From: JAFGVL01 sp963663245
GTDB taxonomy: Bacteria; Bacteroidota; Bacteroidia; Bacteroidales; Paludibacteraceae
Assembly (NCBI GenBank): GCA_963663245.1
Contig: OY760143.1
Span: 2,232,001 to 2,296,000, forward strand
Direction of reading: 5' to 3'
DNA: 64,000 nt
Shown: positions 16,561 to 23,440 of the stretch, piece after piece
How the letters are laid out: each line of letters opens with the position of its first letter
How positions within the stretch are numbered: the stretch's first letter is position 1
Notes under the pieces: generated by a model
Told to the model about the DNA's origin: nothing
Seen by the model: only the letters and a program-made list of their open reading frames with translations
Databases searched by the model: none
Made by a program: the position numbers and the translations under genes

Positions 16561-17190
16561 TTAAACGTTAAATATTTGTTCGATTAATGCAACTGAACCT
16601 TCAGAAATAAGCAGTGATTTTGCATTTAAAATACTGTAAGTATTTAATTCTGAAACAGTTACAACTTCTGTATTTTGCAGATTACGAGCCGACAAATATA
16701 CATTTTTATTTGGTTCTGGTAAAACAATAAGTAACTTTTTATCAGCGACTTTCAAATTATTTGTCAAAGCAATAAATTCCTTAGTTTTTGGGGCTTCAAA
16801 ATTAATGTTCTCAACAACAACAATTCCTTCAGCTTTCGCCTTATAAGATAATGCTGATTTACGAGCTAATTGTTTTACTTTTTTATTTAACTTGAAATTG
16901 TAATCTCGTGGAGTTGGTCCAAAAGCACGACCTCCACCTCTTAATAATGGTGATTTAATATCTCCTCTACGAGCACGACCACCACCTTTTTGTTTTCCAA
17001 GTTTTTTGGTACTTCCGGTAATCTCATTACGTTCTTTCGTTTTATGAGTCCCTTGACGTTGATTAGCCAGGTATTGTTTCACGTCCAAATAAATGGCGTG
17101 ATCATTAGGTTCCAATGCAAATATTGCATCGTTTAATGATATCTTTCTACCTGTATCTTCTCCTTTTATGTTGTATATATTCAGTTCCAT
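16561..17190 (-). CDS. rplD: Ribosomal protein uL4
   Basis: Exit-tunnel protein; in E. coli it also represses the S10 operon. The 209-residue product has the extended loop GTHKTKERNEITGSTKKLGKQKG...GRARRGDIKSPLLRGGG. Its ATG overlaps the rplC stop by one base (TAATG). Confidence 0.98.
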   Translation of the reverse strand: MELNIYNIKGEDTGRKISLNDAIFALEPNDHAIYLDVKQYLANQRQGTHKTKERNEITGSTKKLGKQKGGGRARRGDIKSPLLRGGGRAFGPTPRDYNFKLNKKVKQLARKSALSYKAKAEGIVVVENINFEAPKTKEFIALTNNLKVADKKLLIVLPEPNKNVYLSARNLQNTEVVTVSELNTYSILNAKSLLISEGSVALIEQIFNV

Positions 17191-17810
17191 TATTTTTTAA
17201 TAATTACGATTGAATTTTTTGCTCCCGGAATAGAACCTTTTACAAGTACTAAATTATGTTCCGGAATTACTTTTAACACTTGAAGGTTTTGTACAGTAAC
17301 CTGATCATTACCCATACGTCCAGCCATTCTCATCCCTTTAAATACTCTTGAAGGGTATGAAGATGCTCCCAGCGAACCTGGTGCACGTAAACGGTTATGT
17401 TGACCATGTGTTGCTTGTCCAACACCTGCAAATCCATGGCGTTTTACAACACCTTGAAAACCTTTACCTTTAGATGTTCCTACAACATCTACCCAATCTG
17501 ATTCTTCAAATAAGTCAACTGCAGTGAAAGTATCACCTAGTTTAAACTCACCATCAAAATCTTTGAACTCAACCAAGTGTCTCTGTGGAGCTACGCCTGC
17601 TTTCTTTGTATGACCCAATTCAGGTTTAGTTGTATGTTTTTCTTTTTTCTCAGAAAAACCTAACTGAAGTGATTCATAACCATCTGTATCGACAGTTTTG
17701 ATTTGCGTAACAACACAAGGACCAGCTTCGATAACAGTGCATGGTACATTTTTACCATCGGCACTGAAAACGGATGTCATTCCGATTTTTTTTCCTATTA
17801 ATCCTGGCAT
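17190..17810 (-). CDS. rplC: Ribosomal protein uL3
   Basis: Early-assembly 50S protein whose loop reaches the peptidyl transferase centre. The 206-residue product begins MPGLIGKKIGMTSVFSADGKNV and has the central signature FQGVVKRHGFAGVGQATHGQ. It is 37 nt behind rpsJ. Confidence 0.98.
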   Translation of the reverse strand: MPGLIGKKIGMTSVFSADGKNVPCTVIEAGPCVVTQIKTVDTDGYESLQLGFSEKKEKHTTKPELGHTKKAGVAPQRHLVEFKDFDGEFKLGDTFTAVDLFEESDWVDVVGTSKGKGFQGVVKRHGFAGVGQATHGQHNRLRAPGSLGASSYPSRVFKGMRMAGRMGNDQVTVQNLQVLKVIPEHNLVLVKGSIPGAKNSIVIIKK

Positions 17811-17847
17811 TTCAATTATTTATTTAATTACTAATATTAGTAACTTG

Positions 17848-18153
17848 TTATACTTTAATTTCTACTTCAACTCCACTAGGCAATTCTAGTTTCATTAATG
17901 CATCAACAGTTTGTGATGTTGAGCTATAAATATCAATCAATCTTTTGAATGATGATAATTGGAATTGCTCACGAGATTTTTTATTCACAAAAGGTGAACG
18001 TAGAACTGTGAATATTCTTTTATGAGTTGGTAATGGTATTGGACCACTAACAACAGCTCCTGTTGATTTTACAGTCTTTACGATTTTCTCAGCAGATTTA
18101 TCTACTAAGTTATGATCGTACGATTTTAATTTAATTCTAATCTTTTGACTCAT
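17848..18153 (-). CDS. rpsJ: Ribosomal protein uS10
   Basis: 30S head protein, which also acts as NusE in antitermination. The product is 101 residues with SQKIRIKLKSYDHNLVDKSAEKIV and the signature VSGPIPLPTHKRIFTVLRSPFVNKKSREQF in two pieces. The 70-nt spacer from fusA contains a hairpin at 18179-18207. Confidence 0.98.
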   Translation of the reverse strand: MSQKIRIKLKSYDHNLVDKSAEKIVKTVKSTGAVVSGPIPLPTHKRIFTVLRSPFVNKKSREQFQLSSFKRLIDIYSSTSQTVDALMKLELPSGVEVEIKV

Positions 18154-18178
18154 TGTATGTTTATTGTGAAAGATGTTT

Positions 18179-18207
18179 GATTAAGAGTCATTCGCTAATC
18201 TTAAATC
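18179..18207 (-). promoter_or_regulatory. Predicted hairpin in the fusA-rpsJ spacer
   Basis: 18199-18207 pairs with 18179-18186 as eight base pairs with one bulge around a 12-nt loop, 26 nt upstream of rpsJ. There is no T-run, so a processing or attenuation role at the str/S10 boundary is more likely than termination. Function is inference. Confidence 0.3.
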
Positions 18208-18223
18208 TTTCTATTTGTTATAA

Positions 18224-20341
18224 TTATAATAAATCTGAATTCCCTTTTGCTTCTTCAACAACTTCTTTGGCAATAGAGGTAGACACTTGTGCATATTTTG
18301 CAAATTCCATTGTTGACGTTGCTCTTCCTGAAGATATTGTACGTAATGCAGTAACATATCCAAATAATTCAGACAATGGCACTTTAGCTTTTACGATTCT
18401 AGCTCCAGTACGACTTGATTCCATACCTTCTACTTGACCACGACGTTTATTTAAATCACCAATGATATCACCCATACTCTCTTCTGGCGTTACCACCTCT
18501 AATTTCATGATAGGTTCTAATAAAACTGGTTTTGCTTTTGCACAGGCATTTTTATAAGCTATCTGAGCACAAATCTCAAATGATAATTGATCTGAATCTA
18601 CGGGATGATAAGATCCATCAGAAACAACCACTTTCATTTGATCCATAGAGAATCCGGCTAAAACACCATTTTTCATAGCAAGCGTAAATCCTTTTTGGAT
18701 AGATGGGATATATTCTTTTGGAATGTTACCTCCTTTTACTTTATCTTCAAATTGTAATGCTCCTTCAAAACCTTCATCAACTGGCCCTATTGTTGCATTA
18801 ATATCAGCAAATTTACCACGACCACCAGACTGTTTCTTATATACCTCACGGAACTCAACAGTTTGAGTTATCGCTTCTTTATAAGCAACCTGAGGACGAC
18901 CTTGATTACATTCAACCTTAAATTCTCTTCTTAAGCGGTCGATAATAATTTCTAAGTGAAGCTCACCCATTCCTTCGATTACGGTTTGACCTGAATCTTC
19001 GTCAGTATGCACACGGAATGTTGGATCTTCTTCAGCTAATTTACCTAATCCTAATCCTAATTTATCAATATCTTTTTGAGTTTTAGGCTCAATAGAGATT
19101 CCAATAACTGGATCTGGGAAATCCATAGCTTCTAATACAATCGGATGTTTTTCATCACACAAAGTATCACCAGTACGAATATCTTTAAAACCTACACCAG
19201 CACCAATATCACCAGCTGAAACAGCAGGAACAGCATTTTGCTTATTCGAGTGCATTTGGAATAGACGAGAAATACGTTCTTTTTTATCTGAACGAGTATT
19301 AAATACGTAAGAACCAGCTTCTAATTTCCCTGAGTAAACACGGAAGAAACACAAACGGCCTACAAATGGATCAGTTGCAATTTTAAAAGCAAGAGCTGTT
19401 AAAGGCTCTCCCTCTTCTGGTTTTCTTGAAATTTCTTTTTCTGGATCTCTTGGATCAAACCCTGTAACACAGTCCGTATCTAATGGGCTAGCCAAATAAG
19501 CACAAACAGCATCTAATAAAGTCTGAACACCTTTATTTTTAAAGGCAGAGCCTAAAACAACTGGAAATATATCCATAGAGATAGTAGCAACACGAAGAGC
19601 TCTTATAATTTCATCTTCTTGAATAGAAGATGGATCATCAAAATACTTCTCCATCAACACATCATCATGCTCTGCTATTGACTCTAACATTTTATCTCTC
19701 CAATCTTCAGCTTCAGCTTGCAATTCAGCAGGAATATCTTCAATCGAATAATCAGCTCCCATTGACTCATCGTGCCAATAAATAGCTTTCATCTTAACTA
19801 AGTCAACTACTCCTTTAAAGTTTTCTTCAGCTCCAATAGGAATCTGAATAGGGCAAGGATTAGCTCCTAGCACATCTTTAATCTGAGCAACAACATCATA
19901 AAAATCTGCACCTGATCTATCCATCTTGTTTACAAAACAAAGACGCGGCACATTATATTTATCAGCTTGACGCCATACTGTTTCTGATTGAGGCTCAACA
20001 CCACCTACAGCACAAAAACATGCAACAGCACCATCTAAGATACGTAAAGAACGCTCTACCTCAACTGTAAAGTCAACGTGTCCCGGAGTATCTATTAAGT
20101 TAATTTTAAATTCTTCATTATCGTATTTCCAAAACGTAGTAGTTGCTGCTGACGTTATTGTAATACCTCTTTCTTGCTCCTGAGCCATCCAGTCCATTGT
20201 TGCAGCACCATCATGTACTTCACCAATTTTATGAGTTAAGCCAGTATAAAATAGGACACGCTCTGATGTAGTAGTTTTACCAGCATCGATATGAGCCATA
20301 ATCCCTAAATTTCTTGTATATTTTAAATCCCCTTTTGCCAT
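18224..20341 (-). CDS. fusA: Elongation factor G
   Basis: Translocation GTPase of protein synthesis. The 705-residue protein begins with G1 GIMAHIDAGKTTTSER, then G3 DTPGHVDFT and G4 NKMD. It continues through domains II-V, including the domain IV region GYVTALRTISSGRA near the end. It lies between rpsG (19 nt) and rpsJ (70 nt), the classical str order. No tuf follows, as I expect for Bacteroidota. Confidence 0.98.
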   Translation of the reverse strand: MAKGDLKYTRNLGIMAHIDAGKTTTSERVLFYTGLTHKIGEVHDGAATMDWMAQEQERGITITSAATTTFWKYDNEEFKINLIDTPGHVDFTVEVERSLRILDGAVACFCAVGGVEPQSETVWRQADKYNVPRLCFVNKMDRSGADFYDVVAQIKDVLGANPCPIQIPIGAEENFKGVVDLVKMKAIYWHDESMGADYSIEDIPAELQAEAEDWRDKMLESIAEHDDVLMEKYFDDPSSIQEDEIIRALRVATISMDIFPVVLGSAFKNKGVQTLLDAVCAYLASPLDTDCVTGFDPRDPEKEISRKPEEGEPLTALAFKIATDPFVGRLCFFRVYSGKLEAGSYVFNTRSDKKERISRLFQMHSNKQNAVPAVSAGDIGAGVGFKDIRTGDTLCDEKHPIVLEAMDFPDPVIGISIEPKTQKDIDKLGLGLGKLAEEDPTFRVHTDEDSGQTVIEGMGELHLEIIIDRLRREFKVECNQGRPQVAYKEAITQTVEFREVYKKQSGGRGKFADINATIGPVDEGFEGALQFEDKVKGGNIPKEYIPSIQKGFTLAMKNGVLAGFSMDQMKVVVSDGSYHPVDSDQLSFEICAQIAYKNACAKAKPVLLEPIMKLEVVTPEESMGDIIGDLNKRRGQVEGMESSRTGARIVKAKVPLSELFGYVTALRTISSGRATSTMEFAKYAQVSTSIAKEVVEEAKGNSDLL

Positions 20342-20360
20342 TATTTCCTTGTACTATAAA

Positions 20361-20837
20361 TTAAAATCTAAAATGAGCGAATGCACGGTTAGCTTCAGCC
20401 ATACGGTGAATATCTTCTTTTTTCTTAAACGCACCACCTTGACTATTGAATGCATCAACAATCTCTGCTGCTAATTTCTCAGACATAGAGCGTCCGCTTC
20501 TTTTGCGGGAAAATGATATAAGGTATTTCATTGAAAGGGATTCCTTTCTTTCGGCACGAATTTCAGTAGGAACTTGAAAAGTAGAACCACCAACACGACG
20601 AGATTTAACCTCTACTTGTGGAGTGATGTTTTCTAGTGCCTTTTTGAAAATGTCTAGAGGAGCTGTTTCCTCATTTGGAAGTTTTGCTTTTATAGCTTCT
20701 AATGAACCATAAAAGATATCAAAAGCTGTACTTTTTTTACCATCAAACATTAGATGGTTAACAAATCTGGTTACAGATACTTCGTTAAAAACTGGATCTG
20801 GTAACAGAATCCGTTTTTTAGGTTTTGACTTTCTCAT
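20361..20837 (-). CDS. rpsG: Ribosomal protein uS7
   Basis: Nucleates assembly of the 30S head and contacts the E-site tRNA; in E. coli it represses the str operon. The 158-residue product begins MRKSKPKKRILLPDPVF and has the core SRRVGGSTFQVPTEIRAERK. The 125-nt spacer from rpsL contains an exact copy of the 10-mer seen in the rpsD leader and a GC-rich hairpin. Confidence 0.98.
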   Translation of the reverse strand: MRKSKPKKRILLPDPVFNEVSVTRFVNHLMFDGKKSTAFDIFYGSLEAIKAKLPNEETAPLDIFKKALENITPQVEVKSRRVGGSTFQVPTEIRAERKESLSMKYLISFSRKRSGRSMSEKLAAEIVDAFNSQGGAFKKKEDIHRMAEANRAFAHFRF

Positions 20838-20870
20838 TGGATAATCTTATTTAAATTTAGCTGTTTATTG

Positions 20871-20891
20871 CTTCAACAGTCCCACCGGACT
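20871..20891 (-). promoter_or_regulatory. Predicted structured leader element upstream of rpsG
   Basis: On the - strand RNA, AGTCC and GGACT form a 5-bp hairpin with a GGTG loop, followed at once by ACTGTTGAAG (20871-20880). A second hairpin, CTGTT with AACAG just downstream, would compete with the first for shared bases, so two alternative folds are possible. It lies 34 nt ahead of the rpsG start. Autoregulation by uS7 is inferred from other bacteria, not shown. Confidence 0.4.
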
Positions 20892-20962
20892 ATTTACTCA
20901 ACTTTCAACATCTACAAATTTTACTTTTTTATATTATTTATACGTATTGATAACAACGATTC

Positions 20963-21337
20963 TTATTTTTTTGGACGCTTTGTTCCGTATTTTGAACGAC
21001 GCTGAGTACGACCAGCAACACCTGCTGTATCTAAACTACCACGCACAATATGATAACGCACCCCTGGAAGATCTTTAACACGACCACCACGTACTAAAAC
21101 GATTGAGTGCTCTTGCAAGTTATGACCTTCACCACCTATGTATGCATTTACTTCTTTTTGATTCGTTAAACGAACACGAGCAACTTTACGCATAGCAGAG
21201 TTAGGCTTCTTAGGTGTTGTTGTATATACACGAATACATACACCTCTACGCTGTGGACAAGAATCCAATGCGCGAGATTTACTTTTCTCTTCTTGAACGT
21301 ATCTTCCTTTTCTAACTAATTGCTGAATTGTAGGCAT
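20963..21337 (-). CDS. rpsL: Ribosomal protein uS12
   Basis: Decoding-centre protein and streptomycin-resistance locus. The 124-residue product begins MPTIQQLVRKGR and has the loop TTTPKKPNSAMRKVARVRL, in which the lysine of PKKPNS is wild type for streptomycin sensitivity, and GGRVKDLPGVRYH. It is the first gene of the supercluster; a consensus promoter lies about 55 nt upstream. Confidence 0.98.
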   Translation of the reverse strand: MPTIQQLVRKGRYVQEEKSKSRALDSCPQRRGVCIRVYTTTPKKPNSAMRKVARVRLTNQKEVNAYIGGEGHNLQEHSIVLVRGGRVKDLPGVRYHIVRGSLDTAGVAGRTQRRSKYGTKRPKK

Positions 21338-21390
21338 TTTTACTAATTGTTTTGTCTTTTACTATTGATCTGATTTTATAAATCGGGGTG

Positions 21391-21420
21391 CAAAGATAGA
21401 GAAAGTTTTATTTTACACAA
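21391..21420 (-). promoter_or_regulatory. Promoter of the ribosomal supercluster
   Basis: Reads TTG, 19 nt, TATCTTTG on the - strand (-33 at 21418-21420, -7 box at 21391-21398), matching the Bacteroidota sigma-ABfr consensus TTG-N19-TAnnTTTG. Transcription should begin near 21384, giving a leader of roughly 45 nt before rpsL. Confidence 0.75.
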
Positions 21421-21524
21421 CACATTCAGCTTTATTTTTTCGTTAAATATGATGTTTTTTGTAGATAGTGAGAAGAATCTACCTAAATTATAGAAATATA
21501 GGGTATTCTTTCTGTTGATTTGAT

Positions 21525-21532
21525 TATTTTTG
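21525..21532 (+). promoter_or_regulatory. -7 box of the tyrosine phosphatase gene
   Basis: TATTTTTG matches TAnnTTTG; no convincing -33 TTG at the right distance. It overlaps the upstream candidate ATG at 21530, so that ATG cannot be in the transcript and the gene must start at 21560. Confidence 0.55.
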
Positions 21533-21559
21533 CATGCACGAAATTATAATTCATTTACT

Positions 21560-22027
21560 ATGAAAACAAAGTCTATTTTATTCGTTTGCCTAGGAAATAT
21601 TTGTCGCTCACCAACAGCAGAAGGAATTATGCAAAAGTATGTCGATGATGCCAATCTAAACAAGCAAATAAGAATTGAATCGGCGGGTTGCTACAACTAT
21701 CACGAAGGAGAACTGCCTGATGGAAGAATGAGAAAACACGCTTCTGCTAGAGGATACGAACTTACTAGCCGATCGAGACCTGTAATAACAGAAGATTTTG
21801 AGCAATTTGATTTAATTATAGGCATGGATGACAGCAATATTTCTGATTTAATAAAGAAAGCTCCTAGCCCAGAAGCTCAAAAAAAGATAAAACGCATGAC
21901 AGACTACAGCACTGAGCACTCTTTAGATCATGTGCCAGACCCCTATTACGGTGGTGCTGATGGTTTTGATTTGGTGATTGACTTATTAGAGGATGCTTGT
22001 TCTGGGCTATTAAAATCAATTGACTAA
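21560..22027 (+). CDS. Low-molecular-weight protein tyrosine phosphatase
   Basis: Cytoplasmic phosphatase of the Wzb/Etp type that removes phosphate from tyrosine, often on capsule or exopolysaccharide kinases. The 155-residue product has the P-loop CLGNICRS with nucleophile C10 and R16, and the general-acid motif DPYYGG near residue 126. I start it at ATG 21560 rather than 21530, because the promoter box covers 21530 and because MKTKSILFVCLGN is the family N-terminus. No kinase gene is adjacent, so the substrate is unknown. A very strong hairpin follows. Confidence 0.93.
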   Translation: MKTKSILFVCLGNICRSPTAEGIMQKYVDDANLNKQIRIESAGCYNYHEGELPDGRMRKHASARGYELTSRSRPVITEDFEQFDLIIGMDDSNISDLIKKAPSPEAQKKIKRMTDYSTEHSLDHVPDPYYGGADGFDLVIDLLEDACSGLLKSID

Positions 22028-22043
22028 ATAACTCTACACACAT

Positions 22044-22086
22044 ATACAAAGAGCGCGAAGAAACTATTTCTTCGCGCTCTTTGTAT
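22044..22086. terminator. Perfect 20-bp hairpin after the phosphatase gene
   Basis: 22044-22063 pairs without mismatch to 22067-22086 around a CTA loop. No T-run follows directly on +, and on - the transcript of the next gene meets it 50 nt past its stop. It lies between convergent genes, so termination is likely, but the stem is longer than needed. Confidence 0.7.
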
Positions 22087-22113
22087 CTATAATTATCATC
22101 TTCGCAATCTTTG
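22047..22113. repeat. Three copies of a TCTTCGCNNTCTTTG element
   Basis: The 15-mer occurs at 22069-22083 and 22099-22113 in direct orientation with a 30-nt period, and inverted at 22047-22061. Copies one and three make up the core of the 20-bp hairpin. Similar CTTCGC/CTTTGCG strings recur in intergenic DNA of other Bacteroidota in my memory, so this may be a degenerate dispersed repeat. Confidence 0.5.
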
Positions 22114-22135
22114 CGGTAGAGTTTTTTTTTAACTC

Positions 22136-22912
22136 TTACTTAATAAACTTCATACTTCCACTTGGAGTACTCGCAATATAAATTCCTACTGCTAAACCTG
22201 AAATATCAATATTCGTATCCGAAGAACTAAGCACTTTAGAACCTTGTATTGTATACACATCTACACTTTCTGAGGTAGTATTTTGCAGTTGAGCACCTAC
22301 TTTTCTCAATACAAACGTAGATGCAACAGCATTTGCATTTGCTGTTGGAACATATGGTCGTACTTCAACAGCCCAAATCCTCATATAATCAGATGCACTT
22401 CCTGATGTATTATACAAAGTCATTGTAGTTGCAGGACCATTATAGAATATTTTCAAAACTTGACACGTATCACTTGATGTCGAAAATAAAGTACTTGTAA
22501 AAGTACCGACCTCTACACCTACTGAATTAACACAACGTATAGTTTGGGGAGTAGAAATGACATTCAGTGCTAAAATCCTTATTTCTGCATCTCCATCTAC
22601 ATCAAAAGACACATAATCTAAAGTTGGGATAGTTGGAGTTGATACTGCTGGTGATGCTCCATGCAATCTAAGATAATGAGAAAGATTACCTAAATTTTCT
22701 ACCCCTGACCTTGGGTCATTTTTAGGTGTATTTCCTACTCTAAAATCAGGTGATAACTCTAACCCATTAAAGTCATAAGGTGCAGACAGGTGAGTAGAAC
22801 TATTATCTTGTTGGACAGATCCATCACTTGAGAACTCCCAAGTTTTATCTGTTGCATTAACTAACATTGTACTTGCAACAAAAAACATAAGTAATAAGTA
22901 AACTTTTTTCAT
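22136..22912 (-). CDS. Secreted T9SS-sorted protein of unknown function
   Basis: A 258-residue protein with a signal peptide (MKKVYLLLMFFVASTMLVNA) and a short C-terminal sorting domain of the T9SS type A kind (about 205-258; DVYTIQGSKVLSS...LAVGIYIAS...GSMKFIK). The middle, with TWEFSSDG at the start and strand-rich sequence throughout, resembles a beta-sandwich or carbohydrate-binding fold but I do not recognise a family. It should be exported by Sec, then across the outer membrane by T9SS. It has its own consensus promoter. No substrate can be assigned. Confidence 0.8.
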   Translation of the reverse strand: MKKVYLLLMFFVASTMLVNATDKTWEFSSDGSVQQDNSSTHLSAPYDFNGLELSPDFRVGNTPKNDPRSGVENLGNLSHYLRLHGASPAVSTPTIPTLDYVSFDVDGDAEIRILALNVISTPQTIRCVNSVGVEVGTFTSTLFSTSSDTCQVLKIFYNGPATTMTLYNTSGSASDYMRIWAVEVRPYVPTANANAVASTFVLRKVGAQLQNTTSESVDVYTIQGSKVLSSSDTNIDISGLAVGIYIASTPSGSMKFIK

Positions 22913-22950
22913 ATTATAATAATTTTAAATAAATAGTTATTGAAGAGCTG

Positions 22951-22981
22951 CAAAGATATCTTATATGTGGGGGAATTGCAA
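22951..22981 (-). promoter_or_regulatory. Promoter of the T9SS protein gene at 22912
   Basis: TTG (22979-22981), 20 nt, TATCTTTG (22951-22958) on the - strand. Start of transcription near 22944, about 30 nt ahead of the start codon. Confidence 0.65.
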
Positions 22982-23042
22982 TATGTTTGAGAGCAAGTTA
23001 TTGGGTGTTGCTTTGTCTAAAGAAAAACATGTATTTTTCCTA

Positions 23043-23300
23043 TTACCACACAGATATTATCAATGATATAAAAAACACTGCTTCCAAGACATTAATAATA
23101 ATAGAATATCTAAGTAACTTCGCATCTTCGACAGACAACCTTTCCTTATTATCAAGCAAAAACTTTTGACTATCACGTGTGAAGATATTTACCTCTTTCC
23201 CCATTTTCGAAGCGATATGTTTCAGTAAACCTCCTACTATTAGCAGCTGTATCCCATTTAAAACAACTAACAACATCAATATTTTTGACAAGAAACTCAT
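23043..23300 (-). CDS. Small membrane protein, unknown
   Basis: An 85-residue protein with one hydrophobic segment at each end (about 5-27 and 66-84) and a charged middle (KMGKEVNIFTRDSQKF, DNKERLSVEDAKLLRY). The topology would be a hairpin in the inner membrane with a soluble loop of about 35 residues. I recognise no family. A TAGTTTTG box lies 41 nt upstream. It stands alone between two T9SS cargo genes. Confidence 0.65.
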   Translation of the reverse strand: MSFLSKILMLLVVLNGIQLLIVGGLLKHIASKMGKEVNIFTRDSQKFLLDNKERLSVEDAKLLRYSIIINVLEAVFFISLIISVW

Positions 23301-23340
23301 ACTTATTTATATACATTCCCTTATAAAACTCTGAATTTAA

Positions 23341-23348
23341 CAAAACTA
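23341..23348 (-). promoter_or_regulatory. -7 box upstream of the 85-residue membrane protein
   Basis: TAGTTTTG on the - strand fits TAnnTTTG; no -33 TTG at the expected spacing. Confidence 0.35.
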
Positions 23349-23440
23349 ATTACCAAACAAACCTTCTGTTATTAAAATCACTGCAGTATAATTGGGATAT
23401 ACGGACGATATACTTTATATCAAACATGTTTAACAACAAG

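Noticed and set aside
17075..17084. TGTTTCACGT, half of the parS consensus, inside rplD
   Set aside because: The second half does not match, the bases are fixed by rplD codons, and one half-site is expected by chance.
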